The notes under the pieces are model-generated. The model saw nothing but the letters and a program-made list of their open reading frames with translations. It was not told where the DNA came from and ran no database searches. Position numbers and translations under genes: made by a program. From Actinomycetota bacterium (GTDB taxonomy: Bacteria > Actinomycetota > Actinomycetes > Streptosporangiales > Streptosporangiaceae): DNA of 34,670 nt. The stretch covers positions 1-34,670 of the forward strand of contig JAJPIV010000019.1 of assembly GCA_021324595.1 (NCBI GenBank). The letters run 5' to 3'. Of this stretch, positions 1 to 7,595 are shown piece by piece. How positions within the stretch are numbered: position 1 is the first letter of the stretch; each line of letters starts with the position of its first letter.

Positions 1-310
1 CCGGGCGGGTGCCGGCGTCGCACGTGAACCAGACCCGCTGGCCGGCCGCCAGCGCCGGCGCCTGTTCGACGATCCCCACCCCCTGCGTGCCGGGCACATA
101 GGGGAGCGGCTGCGCCCCGAAGTAGGAGGTCCCGGAGGCGCAGAGCACATCGAGCGGGTTGACCGGGGCCGCGGTGACCCGGATCAGCGCCTGGCCGGGG
201 CCGGGCCGGGGCATCGGGTGCCGCCCGAACTCGGGCGCGGCGCCGTGGCGGCGCAGCACCGCGGCCCGCATCGTGGCGCGATCCGGCCCGGCGGCGCGGG
301 GGCCGGGCAT
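1..310 (-). CDS. Medium-chain dehydrogenase/quinone oxidoreductase (MDR family), 3' part outside the window
   Basis: Only the N-terminal 103 residues are present; the gene runs off the left edge. They show the GroES-like start of the zinc-type or quinone-type MDR superfamily: a strand with MRAAVLRRHG, then PGPGQALIRVTAAPVNPLDV, a YVPGTQGVGIVE stretch, and GQRVWF. These fit the catalytic domain seen before the NAD(P)H-binding Rossmann fold. No zinc-ligand pattern can be judged from the fragment. The ATG at 308-310 overlaps the TGA of the amidohydrolase (TGATG), so translation is probably coupled; an internal ATG 14 codons later, just before RAAVLRRHG, is a second possible start. Likely role, by context: a redox step on the same substrate as the amidohydrolase. 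The family call is firm, the substrate unknown. Confidence 0.8.
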   Translation of the reverse strand, partial: MPGPRAAGPDRATMRAAVLRRHGAAPEFGRHPMPRPGPGQALIRVTAAPVNPLDVLCASGTSYFGAQPLPYVPGTQGVGIVEQAPALAAGQRVWFTCDAGTRP

Positions 311-1758
311 CACTCGCCCGGGTAGGTGTAGGTGTAGGGGTTGTCGAGCACGCGCATCTCGGGGATCTCCGGGTGCATGCCCTCCTCCCAGGCCCGCGGG
401 CCCAGGACGCCCCTGAGGTGGTCCACGGTCCGGCCGATGGCCTCCCGGGCCCGGCCCAGGTCCGCCCCGACCAGGGCGTGGTCGTGCTTGACGACGCGGC
501 CGTTCACGACGACCGTGTGGACATCGCCGCGCTGGGCCTGGAAGACCACGTGGCCGTAGGGGTTGAGCAGCGGGAACATCACCGGCGAGGCGTCGTTCTT
601 GATCAGCACGAGGTCGGCCTTCTTGCCCGGCTCCAGGCTCCCGGTCAGCGAGTCCAGGCCGAGCGCCCGCGCGCCGCCGCGGGTCGCCCAGTGCACCACC
701 TGCTCGGCGCGGAGCTTGTGGTGGGTGACGGTCTCGTCCCGGCTGTGGGCCTCCATGTGCTCGCGGGCGCGGTCCGCGCTGAGCGTGGCCCGCATCGCGG
801 AGAACAGGTCGGCGCTCCACCACATGCTGGTGTCCATCGACAGCGAGATCGGGATCGCGTGCTCGCGCAGCTTCCAGGTCGGCGGGTAGCCCTGCCCGGC
901 GCTGCACTCGCTCTCGGTGGACAGCGAGACCGACCCGCCGGTGGCGGCGATCCGGTGGTAGGAGTCGGTGGACAGGCTCGCCGAGTGCACGTAGACCGAC
1001 CGCTCGGTCATGAACCCGTGCTCGTGCATGAGCCGGATCCCCTCGTCGGTGGTCACCTTCCACACCCCGGCATGCGTGGTCACCGGCACCCCGAGCTCCC
1101 TGGCCACCTCGAACGCCGCCTTCTCCGGGAAGTCCGGGCTGGCGGGGGGCACGTCGAAGGCCATCTGGAAGCCGAGCATATCGGTGCCGCCGCCGCTGAA
1201 CCGCCGGGCGACGAACTGGCGGAACTCGGGCGCCGCCGACCATTCCCAGGGCGCGGCCTGGATGTTGCCGTAGGCGAGCACGAACCGCCCGGGCACCGAG
1301 GCGAGCGCGTCGACGGCCGCCTCCGCGTGATCGATCGTGTGCAGGTTGTGCGACCAGTCGACCGAGGTGGTCACCCCGGCGTCGATCGCCTCGATCGCGC
1401 TGAGCAGGTTCCCGGCGTAGATGTCCTCCGGCCGGAACGACTTGCCCCACTGCAGGTAGTTCCAGACGAAGTACTGGGTGAGCGTCCAGTCGGCGCCGTA
1501 GCCCCGCATCGCTGTCTGCCACATGTGCCGGTGGGTGTCGATCATCCCGGGCATGACGATCCCGCCGGAGGCGTCGATCTCGGCGGTGCCCTCGGGTACC
1601 GGCAGCCGATGGCCGACCGCGGCGATGCGGTCGCCGGTGACCAGGACGTCGGCGTCGTGCTCGACCCGGTGCGCGTCGTCCATGGTCAGCACGGTGCCAT
1701 TGCGGAACACCAGCGGCCGCCCGGGAGTCAGGTCGCCGGCGGTCGGGCTTGCAGTCAT
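310..1758 (-). CDS. Metal-dependent amidohydrolase of the ATZ/TRZ (chlorohydrolase/deaminase) clan
   Basis: 482 residues, the usual length for cytosolic TRZ/ATZ-type hydrolases that deaminate or dechlorinate N-heterocycles and related compounds. Visible metal and catalytic residues are the HxH pair in GMIDTHRHMWQ (His76, His78), His229 in VTTHAGVW, His258 in VYVHSAS and Asp309 in SMDTSMWW. The C-terminal GSLEPGKKADLVLI stretch is the composite beta-sandwich typical of the clan. The ATG at 1758 is chosen over a start 20 codons upstream because GGAGG lies 7 nt before it and the upstream part is low in conservation-like features. This is not the COG2159 (LigJ-type) hydratase family. It reads away from the IclR gene and overlaps the MDR gene by one base, so the two form an operon facing the dioxygenase operon. 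An operator-like inverted repeat lies 54 nt upstream. Substrate unknown. Confidence 0.88.
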   Translation of the reverse strand: MTASPTAGDLTPGRPLVFRNGTVLTMDDAHRVEHDADVLVTGDRIAAVGHRLPVPEGTAEIDASGGIVMPGMIDTHRHMWQTAMRGYGADWTLTQYFVWNYLQWGKSFRPEDIYAGNLLSAIEAIDAGVTTSVDWSHNLHTIDHAEAAVDALASVPGRFVLAYGNIQAAPWEWSAAPEFRQFVARRFSGGGTDMLGFQMAFDVPPASPDFPEKAAFEVARELGVPVTTHAGVWKVTTDEGIRLMHEHGFMTERSVYVHSASLSTDSYHRIAATGGSVSLSTESECSAGQGYPPTWKLREHAIPISLSMDTSMWWSADLFSAMRATLSADRAREHMEAHSRDETVTHHKLRAEQVVHWATRGGARALGLDSLTGSLEPGKKADLVLIKNDASPVMFPLLNPYGHVVFQAQRGDVHTVVVNGRVVKHDHALVGADLGRAREAIGRTVDHLRGVLGPRAWEEGMHPEIPEMRVLDNPYTYTYPGE

Positions 1759-1811
1759 CACGGACCTCCACTGTCGGCGCGGCCCAGGCCGCCGCTGGAT
1801 CCCAGATGTCG

Positions 1812-1825
1812 CGGACATGTGTCCG
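1812..1825. promoter_or_regulatory. Inverted repeat CGGACA-TG-TGTCCG, candidate IclR operator for the amidohydrolase operon
   Basis: Perfect 6-bp arms with a 2-nt spacer, 54-67 nt before the amidohydrolase start. The same CGGAC/GTCCG half-sites recur in the two operators at 1935 and 2926, with different spacing. A TTGACA hexamer on the minus strand (1886-1881) lies upstream, but I see no convincing -10 at the right distance. Regulation by the adjacent IclR protein is inference. Confidence 0.5.
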
Positions 1826-1934
1826 TATCACGGCCACACGGGACTTGACCGGAAGCGTGGCCGGTTTGCGCTCGGCTGTCAAGAGGGGAGCTCCGGCGGA
1901 TCTGGCCGGCCTGGCCCGGCCTGTGGAGACGGCC

Positions 1935-1973
1935 GTCCGCGCTACGGACAACCTGGCCGGTTCACGCTACAGT
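1935..1973 (+). promoter_or_regulatory. iclR promoter with overlapping operator
   Basis: The inverted repeat GTCCG-N5-CGGAC spans 1935-1949. Its right arm forms the -35-like hexamer CGGACA (1945-1950), followed after 17 nt by the -10 hexamer TACAGT (1968-1973). A protein bound here would block the regulator's own promoter, as in autorepression. The repeat has the same arm sequence and 5-nt spacing as the one at 2935-2949. Geometry is seen; binding is inferred. Confidence 0.5.
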
Positions 1974-2042
1974 CGCATCAGGGCGCCGCCGCGCAGCCCC
2001 TGGACGGCGTCGCGGCGATGCCGCATCACCCGGGGAGAGGGC

Positions 2043-2885
2043 ATGGCACGCGGCCAGAGGGGTCCGGACTTCATCGAGGCGCTCGCCCGCGGCCTCGAGG
2101 TGATCCGCGCGTTCGCGCCGCGGCAGCCGGTGATGTCGCTGGCCGCGGTGGCGGCCGCGGCCGGCCTGGCCAGGCCGACGGCGCGGCGGATCCTGCTGAC
2201 GCTGGAGGAGCTCGGCTACGTGCGGGCCGCCCGCGGCGGCTTCGAGCTCACCCCGCGCGTGCTCGAGCTCGGCATGAGCTACGTGCTCTCGCGGAGCCTG
2301 TGGGACGTGGCCCGCCCGCACATGGAGGCGCTGGTCGCCCGCACCCGCGAGTCCTCCTCGATCGCGCAGCTGGACGGGTCCGACATCGTCTACGTGGCCA
2401 GGGTCGCGGTGCCGAAGATCATCACGCTGGCGGTCACGATCGGCACCAGGTTCCCCGCCATGCAGACCTCGCTGGGCAAGGTGCTGCTGGCCGCGCTGCC
2501 GCCGGAGGAGGCCGAGCGGGCGCTCGCCACGCCGAGCCGGTCCCCGGTGACGGCCCGGTGGCAGCCGGGCCCGCAGGAGCGGGCGGCCGAGCTCCGCGAC
2601 GTCCGCGCGCGCGGCTGGTCGCTCACCGACGAGCAGCTCGCGCCGGGGATCCGGTCGGTGGCCGCGCCGCTGCGCGACGGCAGCGGCACGGTGATCGCCG
2701 CGATGAACGTCACCGTGCACGCCGCGGAGACCCCCGTCGAGGTGCTCACCGGCGAGTACCTGCCGTTGCTGCTGCAGGCCGCCGGGGCGATCAGCGCCGA
2801 CTGGGCGCGGTACCAGGCGGCCCCGCAGGTCACCGTGGAGCCGGCCGCGCTGCCGGCCCCGCTGCCGCAGGGGGCGGCGAGGTGA
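2043..2885 (+). CDS. IclR-family transcriptional regulator
   Basis: 280 residues. The N-terminal winged helix-turn-helix is clear (MSLAAVAAAAGLARPTARRI, then LEELGYVR and FELTPRVLELG), followed by the IclR effector-binding domain (VPKIITLAVTIGTRFPAMQTSLGKVLLAALPPEE, and the late AAPLRDGSGTVIAAMNVTVH). The pattern is closest to the PcaR/PobR/PcaU branch that controls aromatic-acid catabolism; members bind repeated short palindromes and sense pathway acids. The ATG at 2043 has GGAGAG 5-7 nt upstream; longer in-frame extensions run into the operator region and are rejected. The gene sits between the divergent amidohydrolase and dioxygenase operons and 95 bp before the CoA-transferase, so it is the obvious local regulator. 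The C-terminal tail is Pro/Ala-rich. Effector unknown. Confidence 0.93.
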   Translation: MARGQRGPDFIEALARGLEVIRAFAPRQPVMSLAAVAAAAGLARPTARRILLTLEELGYVRAARGGFELTPRVLELGMSYVLSRSLWDVARPHMEALVARTRESSSIAQLDGSDIVYVARVAVPKIITLAVTIGTRFPAMQTSLGKVLLAALPPEEAERALATPSRSPVTARWQPGPQERAAELRDVRARGWSLTDEQLAPGIRSVAAPLRDGSGTVIAAMNVTVHAAETPVEVLTGEYLPLLLQAAGAISADWARYQAAPQVTVEPAALPAPLPQGAAR

Positions 2886-2921
2886 CCTTGACAGCACGGC
2901 GGGAGCCCCCCAGACTGCACT

Positions 2922-2949
2922 TTGACGGACAGCCGTCCGCTCAGCGGAC
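2922..2949 (+). promoter_or_regulatory. Operator with three alternating half-sites before the CoA-transferase/dioxygenase operon
   Basis: CGGAC (2926-2930), GTCCG (2935-2939) and CGGAC (2945-2949) make two overlapping inverted repeats with 4- and 5-nt spacers; the second matches the repeat at 1935-1949 in arms and spacing. A further CGGAC lies at 2975-2979, next to the start codon. TTGACG (2922-2927) could be a -35 box, but no clear -10 follows. Operators of three repeats are known for the IclR proteins PcaU and PobR. Assignment to this regulator is inference. Confidence 0.5.
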
Positions 2950-2979
2950 AGCATTGATGAGAAGGATGCCGCATCGGAC

Positions 2980-4176
2980 ATGGCCCAGCCTGAACCGGCC
3001 CCGGGACGGCGATCCGGGCCGCTCTGCGGGCTGCTGGTCGCGGACTTCTCCCGCGTGCTGGCCGGGCCGTACTGCACGATGCTCCTCGCCGACCTCGGCG
3101 CCGAGGTGATCAAGGTCGAGAGCCCGTCCGGTGACGACACCCGCTCGTGGGTCCCGCCCACGACGCCGGACGGCGTCTCCACCTACTTCCTGGCGATCAA
3201 CAGGAACAAGCGCTCGGTCGTCCTCGACCTCACCAGCGCCCGGGACCTGGCCGCGGCCCGCGAGCTGGCCCGGCGCGCCGACGTGCTCGTCCAGAACTTC
3301 AAGCCAGGCGGGCTGACCAGGTTCGGCCTGGACTACGAGTCGGTCCGGGCCACCAACGAGCGGATCGTCTACGCCTCGATCAGCGGCTTCGGCGCGGGGG
3401 GCGGGAGCCACCTGCCGGGCTACGATCTCATGGTGCAGGCCATGTCCGGGCTGATGAGCCTCACCGGCGACCCTGACGGCCCGCCGTACCGGGCGGGCAT
3501 CTCGGTCTTCGACGTGATCGCCGGCCTGCACACCGCGATCGGCATCCTGGCGGCGCTGGCCCACCGGGCGGCCACCGGCGCGGGGCAGCATGTCGAGGCC
3601 AGCCTGATGGCCTCGGCGCTGTCCGGGATGGTCAACCAGACCAGCGCGTGCGCCGCCGGAGGGGTGGTGCCGCACCGGATGGGCAACTCCCACCCGAGCC
3701 TGTTCCCCTACGAGCCGTTCCCGACCGCCAGCGGCGAGCTGATCGTGACCGCGGGCAACGACGCGCAGTTCCGCAGGATCTGCGAGGTGCTCGGCGCGCC
3801 CGGCCTGGCCGACGATCCCCGGTTCGCCACCAACGCGGGGCGCACCGCGAACCGGGAGCAGCTGCGGCCGCTGCTCGCCGAACGGCTCGCCACCCGCCCG
3901 GCCAGGGACTGGTTCGCCGACCTGATCGCCGCGGGCGTGCCGTGCGGGCCGATCAACTCGGTCGCCGAGGGCATCGAGTTCGCCCGCGCCATCGGGCTCG
4001 GCCCGGTCGTGCCGGTCGGGGAGCCCGCCGTGCCCACGATCCGCCACCCGCTGACGTTCTCGGCGACGGCGCCCCGGTACGACCTGCCGCCGCCGGCGCT
4101 GGACGAGCACGGCGACCAGATCCGCGCCTGGCTGGCCGGGCCGCCCGGCCGGCCGCTCAGCGAGGGGGAGCCATGA
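2980..4176 (+). CDS. Class III (CaiB/BaiF) CoA-transferase
   Basis: 398 residues, full length for the family, which moves CoA between carboxylic acids through an aspartyl-CoA thioester. Seen: LLVADFSRVLAGPYCTMLLADLGAEVIKVE near the N terminus, the NFKPG turn, GYDLMVQAMSGLMSLTG, and Asp178 in RAGISVFDVIAGLH at the position of the catalytic aspartate of formyl-CoA transferase. The ATG at 2980 is the first good in-frame start; GAAGG lies about 14 nt upstream, somewhat far. Its stop overlaps the start of the citryl-CoA lyase-like gene (ATGA), so the two are translationally coupled. In context it probably activates a carboxylate made after ring cleavage so that the next enzyme can split it. Acceptor and donor acids cannot be read from the sequence. 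Confidence 0.92.
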   Translation: MAQPEPAPGRRSGPLCGLLVADFSRVLAGPYCTMLLADLGAEVIKVESPSGDDTRSWVPPTTPDGVSTYFLAINRNKRSVVLDLTSARDLAAARELARRADVLVQNFKPGGLTRFGLDYESVRATNERIVYASISGFGAGGGSHLPGYDLMVQAMSGLMSLTGDPDGPPYRAGISVFDVIAGLHTAIGILAALAHRAATGAGQHVEASLMASALSGMVNQTSACAAGGVVPHRMGNSHPSLFPYEPFPTASGELIVTAGNDAQFRRICEVLGAPGLADDPRFATNAGRTANREQLRPLLAERLATRPARDWFADLIAAGVPCGPINSVAEGIEFARAIGLGPVVPVGEPAVPTIRHPLTFSATAPRYDLPPPALDEHGDQIRAWLAGPPGRPLSEGEP

Positions 4177-4994
4177 GCCAGCCGGAACCCCGCTTCCCCA
4201 CCTCCCTCGGGGTGAGCGACGAGGACACGATCACGCTGCTCGGGCAGGACCTCGCGGCGGACCTGATGGGGCAGGTCGGCTTCGGCGAGCTGGCCTTGTG
4301 GCTGGTGACCCAGCGCCGGCCCGGCAGGGGGCAGGTCCGCGTCTTCGAGGCCGTGCTCGTCGCCCTCGCCGACCACGGGCTCACCCCGACCGCGATCGCG
4401 GCGCGGCTGACCTACCTGAGCGCGCCCGACTCGGTGCAGGGCGCGCTCGCCGCCGGGCTGCTCGGCGGCGGCTCCCGGTTCCTCGGCGTCACCGAGGACG
4501 CCGGCCGGTTCCTCTCCGACGCGATCGCCCAGGCGGGCCCGGGCCTGCCCGCCGACGACGCGGGCTGGGACGAGGTCGCGGTGGCGGCGCTGGAGCGCGC
4601 CCGGGCCGCCCGGCGCCTGGTTCCGGGACTCGGCCACCCGGTCCACAAGGTCACCGACCCCCGGACGCCGGCGCTGTTCCGCATCGCCGGGGAGGAGGGC
4701 CTCCTCGGCCCGCACCTGCGGTTGTTCGCGGCGATCGGCCGGGTCCATCCGCGGGTACTGGGCCGGACGCTGCCGCTGAACGGCGCGGGCGCCTGCGGCG
4801 CCGCCCTGGCCGACCTCGGCCTGCCGCCCGACCTGCTGCGCGGGTTCGCCCTGCTCGCCCGCGCGGCGGGGCTGCTCGGCCAGCTCGCCGAGGAGCGGCG
4901 CCGCCCGATCGGCATGGACGTCTACCTGACCGTCGACCGCCACGCCCGGTACGTGCCCCCCGACGGCCCGGATCCGCGCGCGGCACCCCAGTAG
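4173..4994 (+). CDS. Citryl-CoA lyase-like protein (citrate synthase superfamily)
   Basis: 273 residues, much shorter than citrate synthase (about 370-430) and typical of the short lyase-type branch annotated as citryl-CoA lyase. Catalytic landmarks are present: GLGHPVHKVTDPRTPALFRIA (the His and substrate-binding DPR of the superfamily), PLNGAGACGAALADLGLP around the second His-equivalent region, and RPIGMDVYLT at the C terminus. It starts inside the stop codon of the CoA-transferase and is 23 bp before the dioxygenase gene, so it belongs to the same operon. Known relatives split citryl-CoA or a related 3-hydroxyacyl-CoA tertiary alcohol into acetyl-CoA and a 2-oxo acid. Here the substrate is probably a citrate-like acid derived from ring cleavage; that is inference. 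Confidence 0.85.
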   Translation: MSQPEPRFPTSLGVSDEDTITLLGQDLAADLMGQVGFGELALWLVTQRRPGRGQVRVFEAVLVALADHGLTPTAIAARLTYLSAPDSVQGALAAGLLGGGSRFLGVTEDAGRFLSDAIAQAGPGLPADDAGWDEVAVAALERARAARRLVPGLGHPVHKVTDPRTPALFRIAGEEGLLGPHLRLFAAIGRVHPRVLGRTLPLNGAGACGAALADLGLPPDLLRGFALLARAAGLLGQLAEERRRPIGMDVYLTVDRHARYVPPDGPDPRAAPQ

Positions 4995-5017
4995 GCACCC
5001 CTCGGTAAGGAGCCCCG

Positions 5018-5878
5018 ATGGCGACGATCGCCGCGGTCATCGCATCGACCCACCACCCCTTCTACTACCGGGCCAGCACCTCGACCGGAGCGGACCGGCC
5101 GCCGTTCGCGGACGAATGGGTGGCCAAGATCACGGCGTTCCGCGAGACGCTCACCCGGTCCCGGCCGGACGTCCTGGTCATGGTCGGGTCGGACCACTTC
5201 CACCAGATGTGGCTCGACAACATGCCGCAGTTCCTCGTCGGCAAGGCGCCGTTCTACGACGCGAACTACTACAACGAGGAACGCGAGTTCGGGCTGCCGC
5301 GGATGCTCGTCCGCGGGGAGGAGGACCTGTCCGCCTACCTGCTCCGCCAGGGCCTCGACGCCGGATTCGACCTGGCGTTCAGCAACGAGCTGCGCATCGA
5401 CCACTCGGTCACCTGCCCGCTGATCACCCTGCGGCCCGAGTGCGACCTGCCCATCGTCCCCGTCTACACGAACATCTTCGCGCCGCCGCTGCCCCAGCCG
5501 AAGCGGTTCGTCGAGCTCGGCAAGGCGATCAGGGCGATCGTCGAGTCCTGGCCGAGCGACGAGCGGGTCGCGATCATCGGCACCGGCCACCTGTCGCTGG
5601 AGCTGGGCGGCCCTCGCCAGTTCGGGCCGCACGGGCCCGATCCCGAGTTCGACCGGCAGGCGGTCGGGTGGATCGCCTCCGGCGACCTGGAGTCGGCGCT
5701 GGCGCAGGTGAGCCTGGAGAGCCTGTGGCTGCCCGGCAACGCCACGCACGGCTTCATGGACTTCATGCTGATGATGGGCGTGGCCGGGGAGAACGTGAAG
5801 GCCGACTACGTCGACTCGCTCGACCTGTTCCACACCATGGAGGCCTACTTCACCTGGTACCCGGAGGCGGCGCGATGA
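5018..5878 (+). CDS. Class III extradiol ring-cleavage dioxygenase, catalytic (LigB-type) subunit
   Basis: 286 residues, the size of LigB of protocatechuate 4,5-dioxygenase. These Fe(II) enzymes open catechols next to the diol. Seen: ASTHHPFYY at the N terminus (His12 matches a LigB iron ligand), VGSDHFHQM (His60, second ligand region) and IGTGHLSLELGG (His191, position of the catalytic base). I cannot place the third iron ligand, a glutamate, with confidence. AAGGAG sits 5 nt before the ATG. The gene overlaps the small LigA-like subunit by 4 bp (ATGA), which supports an alpha/beta enzyme. The substrate could be a carboxylated catechol such as protocatechuate or gallate, or an aminophenol. 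No LigC, LigI, LigJ or LigK homolog is present in the window. Confidence 0.9.
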   Translation: MATIAAVIASTHHPFYYRASTSTGADRPPFADEWVAKITAFRETLTRSRPDVLVMVGSDHFHQMWLDNMPQFLVGKAPFYDANYYNEEREFGLPRMLVRGEEDLSAYLLRQGLDAGFDLAFSNELRIDHSVTCPLITLRPECDLPIVPVYTNIFAPPLPQPKRFVELGKAIRAIVESWPSDERVAIIGTGHLSLELGGPRQFGPHGPDPEFDRQAVGWIASGDLESALAQVSLESLWLPGNATHGFMDFMLMMGVAGENVKADYVDSLDLFHTMEAYFTWYPEAAR

Positions 5879-6237
5879 GCAAGTACCTGCTGGACAAGTT
5901 CCTGTTCACCATCGACCGGGATCCGGAGCTGGTGGAGCGGTACAGGGCCGACCCGCGCGGGACCGTGGAGTGGTGGGAGGCGCAGCGGGCCAACGTGATC
6001 CTCAACCTGCCCGAGATCGAGCGCAGCACCTGGCTGAGGTTCACCGACGAGGAGCGGGAGGCGCTGGCCACTCACGACTACGTCAGGCTGTTCGAGCTGG
6101 GCGCCCACCACTTCCTCACGCTCACGCTGTTCATCGCCCTGTTCGAGCGGGACTACGACGAGCCGCTCGGCTTCCAGCGCGAGTACGCGCGCAGGCTCAG
6201 CCACTTCAGCCTGCCCTACCCGGACATCTCCACCTGA
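5875..6237 (+). CDS. LigA-type small subunit of the extradiol dioxygenase
   Basis: 120 residues, all-helical, matching the LigA alpha subunit that caps the active site of LigAB enzymes. Typical features are YLLDKFLFTIDRDPELVERYRADP, the region LNLPEIERSTWLRFTDEEREALATHDY, and the C-terminal ELGAHHFLTLTLFIAL. Its ATG overlaps the TGA of the catalytic subunit, so equimolar production is likely. It is the last gene of the operon; no strong terminator follows, and the next gene begins 101 bp downstream. Family assignment is confident; function follows the partner. Confidence 0.9.
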   Translation: MSKYLLDKFLFTIDRDPELVERYRADPRGTVEWWEAQRANVILNLPEIERSTWLRFTDEEREALATHDYVRLFELGAHHFLTLTLFIALFERDYDEPLGFQREYARRLSHFSLPYPDIST

Positions 6238-6338
6238 CTGACCAGGCACGCAAAGCGGCCGCGCGACGTATGATCCGCCTATACGCGGACTGGGCCGGTG
6301 CCCGGCTCACAACGTCAGCCACCGAACGGAGCCAGGTG

Positions 6339-7478
6339 ATGGGCATTCTCAACGAGGCCCGCCGCGAGTTCATCGCGGCACCGGACAGCTCGAAGGGCCA
6401 GATCGTCTACAAGTGGCCCGACCAGAACATCCGCAAGTTCGCCCGGGCCATCGTCGAGCCCGACGCGGTGGCGGTGTTCATCAGCCAGGGCCAGGTCATG
6501 GGGGTGCTCGGCCCCGGGCAGCACACCCTCGACGCCGCCGAGCTGCCGTTCCTCGGCATGTTCGTGGACTGGGCGACCGGGGGGAACGCGTTCAGGGCCG
6601 AGATCTACTTCGTCGGCACGCGGGAGTTCCCGAACGTCCGGTTCGGCGGCCGCCTCGACGAGGTGCAGGACCTGCAGACCGGCCTGATCGTGACGCTGCG
6701 CTCGTTCGGCGAGTACGCGCTGCGGGTCGCCGACCCCACCAGGCTCATCCTGAACCTGGTCGGCACCGTCGATGTGACCAGCAACGACGCGGTCACCGGC
6801 TGGGTGACCCAGCAGCTGCTGAAGGCCACCAGGACCACGGTCACCACCCGGCTGATGTCCGGCGCGTGGCCGATCCTGGGCCTGTCCATGCACAGCCCGG
6901 AGATCGAGGCCGGGGCCAGGGAGGCCGCCAACGCCGAGCTGGGGGACTACGGGATCGCCATCACCAGGCTCGGCAACCTGGACATCAACCTCGACGAGGA
7001 GGACAGCGCCCGGCTCAAGAAGCTGGCCGGGGACACCGCCTACAGCAGGCTGGCGGGCGGCTACCTGCAGGCGGCTCAGGCGGAGATGATGCAGGGCGCC
7101 GGCCAGGGGATGGCCCAGGGCGGCGGCGCGGTCGCGCCGATGTTCCTCGGCGCCGGCCTTGGCATGGCGGGCCAGATGCAGGCGCCGCAGGCACCCGCGT
7201 ACCCGCCGCCTCCGGCTCCCGGCTTCGCCGGCGGCGGCCAGGGATACGCCCCGCCCGCCCCGCCCGCCCCGGCGGCGCAGCCGCCCCCGGTGGCGCAGCC
7301 GGCCCCGCCCGCGCCGGCCACGGTCACCTGCCCGAGCTGCCAGGCGCAGGTCCGGTCCGGGGCGAAGTTCTGCGACTCCTGCGGCACGGCGCTGGCCAGG
7401 CACTGCACCAACTGCGGCGCGGAGCTGACCCCGGGCGGCAAGTTCTGCGCCGAGTGCGGCACGGCGGCCGCCGGGTAG
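6339..7478 (+). CDS. SPFH-domain protein with C-terminal double zinc ribbon (YdjI/COG4260-like)
   Basis: 379 residues. The SPFH/prohibitin-like domain covers about residues 20-230 (IVYKWPDQNIRKF, VFISQGQVMGVLGPGQHTL, EIYFVGTREFPNVRFGG, LIVTLRSFGEYALRV). A Gly/Met-rich and then Pro-rich linker follows, and two zinc ribbons end the protein (CPSCQAQ...FCDSCG and CTNCGAE...FCAECG). There is no transmembrane helix, so it probably associates peripherally with the membrane. In Bacillus the related ydjI lies next to a PspA paralog, linking the family to envelope stress. The ATG at 6339 follows CGGAG/AGGTG and gives the conserved MGILNEARREF start. A TATGAT hexamer at 6269-6274 could be a -10 box, though no -35 is evident. 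It is followed by two zinc-ribbon AIM24 genes on the same strand. Confidence 0.88.
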   Translation: MGILNEARREFIAAPDSSKGQIVYKWPDQNIRKFARAIVEPDAVAVFISQGQVMGVLGPGQHTLDAAELPFLGMFVDWATGGNAFRAEIYFVGTREFPNVRFGGRLDEVQDLQTGLIVTLRSFGEYALRVADPTRLILNLVGTVDVTSNDAVTGWVTQQLLKATRTTVTTRLMSGAWPILGLSMHSPEIEAGAREAANAELGDYGIAITRLGNLDINLDEEDSARLKKLAGDTAYSRLAGGYLQAAQAEMMQGAGQGMAQGGGAVAPMFLGAGLGMAGQMQAPQAPAYPPPPAPGFAGGGQGYAPPAPPAPAAQPPPVAQPAPPAPATVTCPSCQAQVRSGAKFCDSCGTALARHCTNCGAELTPGGKFCAECGTAAAG

Positions 7479-7595
7479 CGTCATTCCGGTCCGCGGGTTC
7501 TGGCCGTGCCGTTACGATCTGAGCCACATTGCGCCGGTGTGGGGCCGGACGCCTGGCCACGGCAACGGACCGCCCGAAGAGAAAGGCCTGCCCGG

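Noticed and set aside
373-1848. Long plus-strand frame opposite the amidohydrolase
   Set aside because: Composition is that of an antisense shadow; the minus-strand protein has all catalytic residues.
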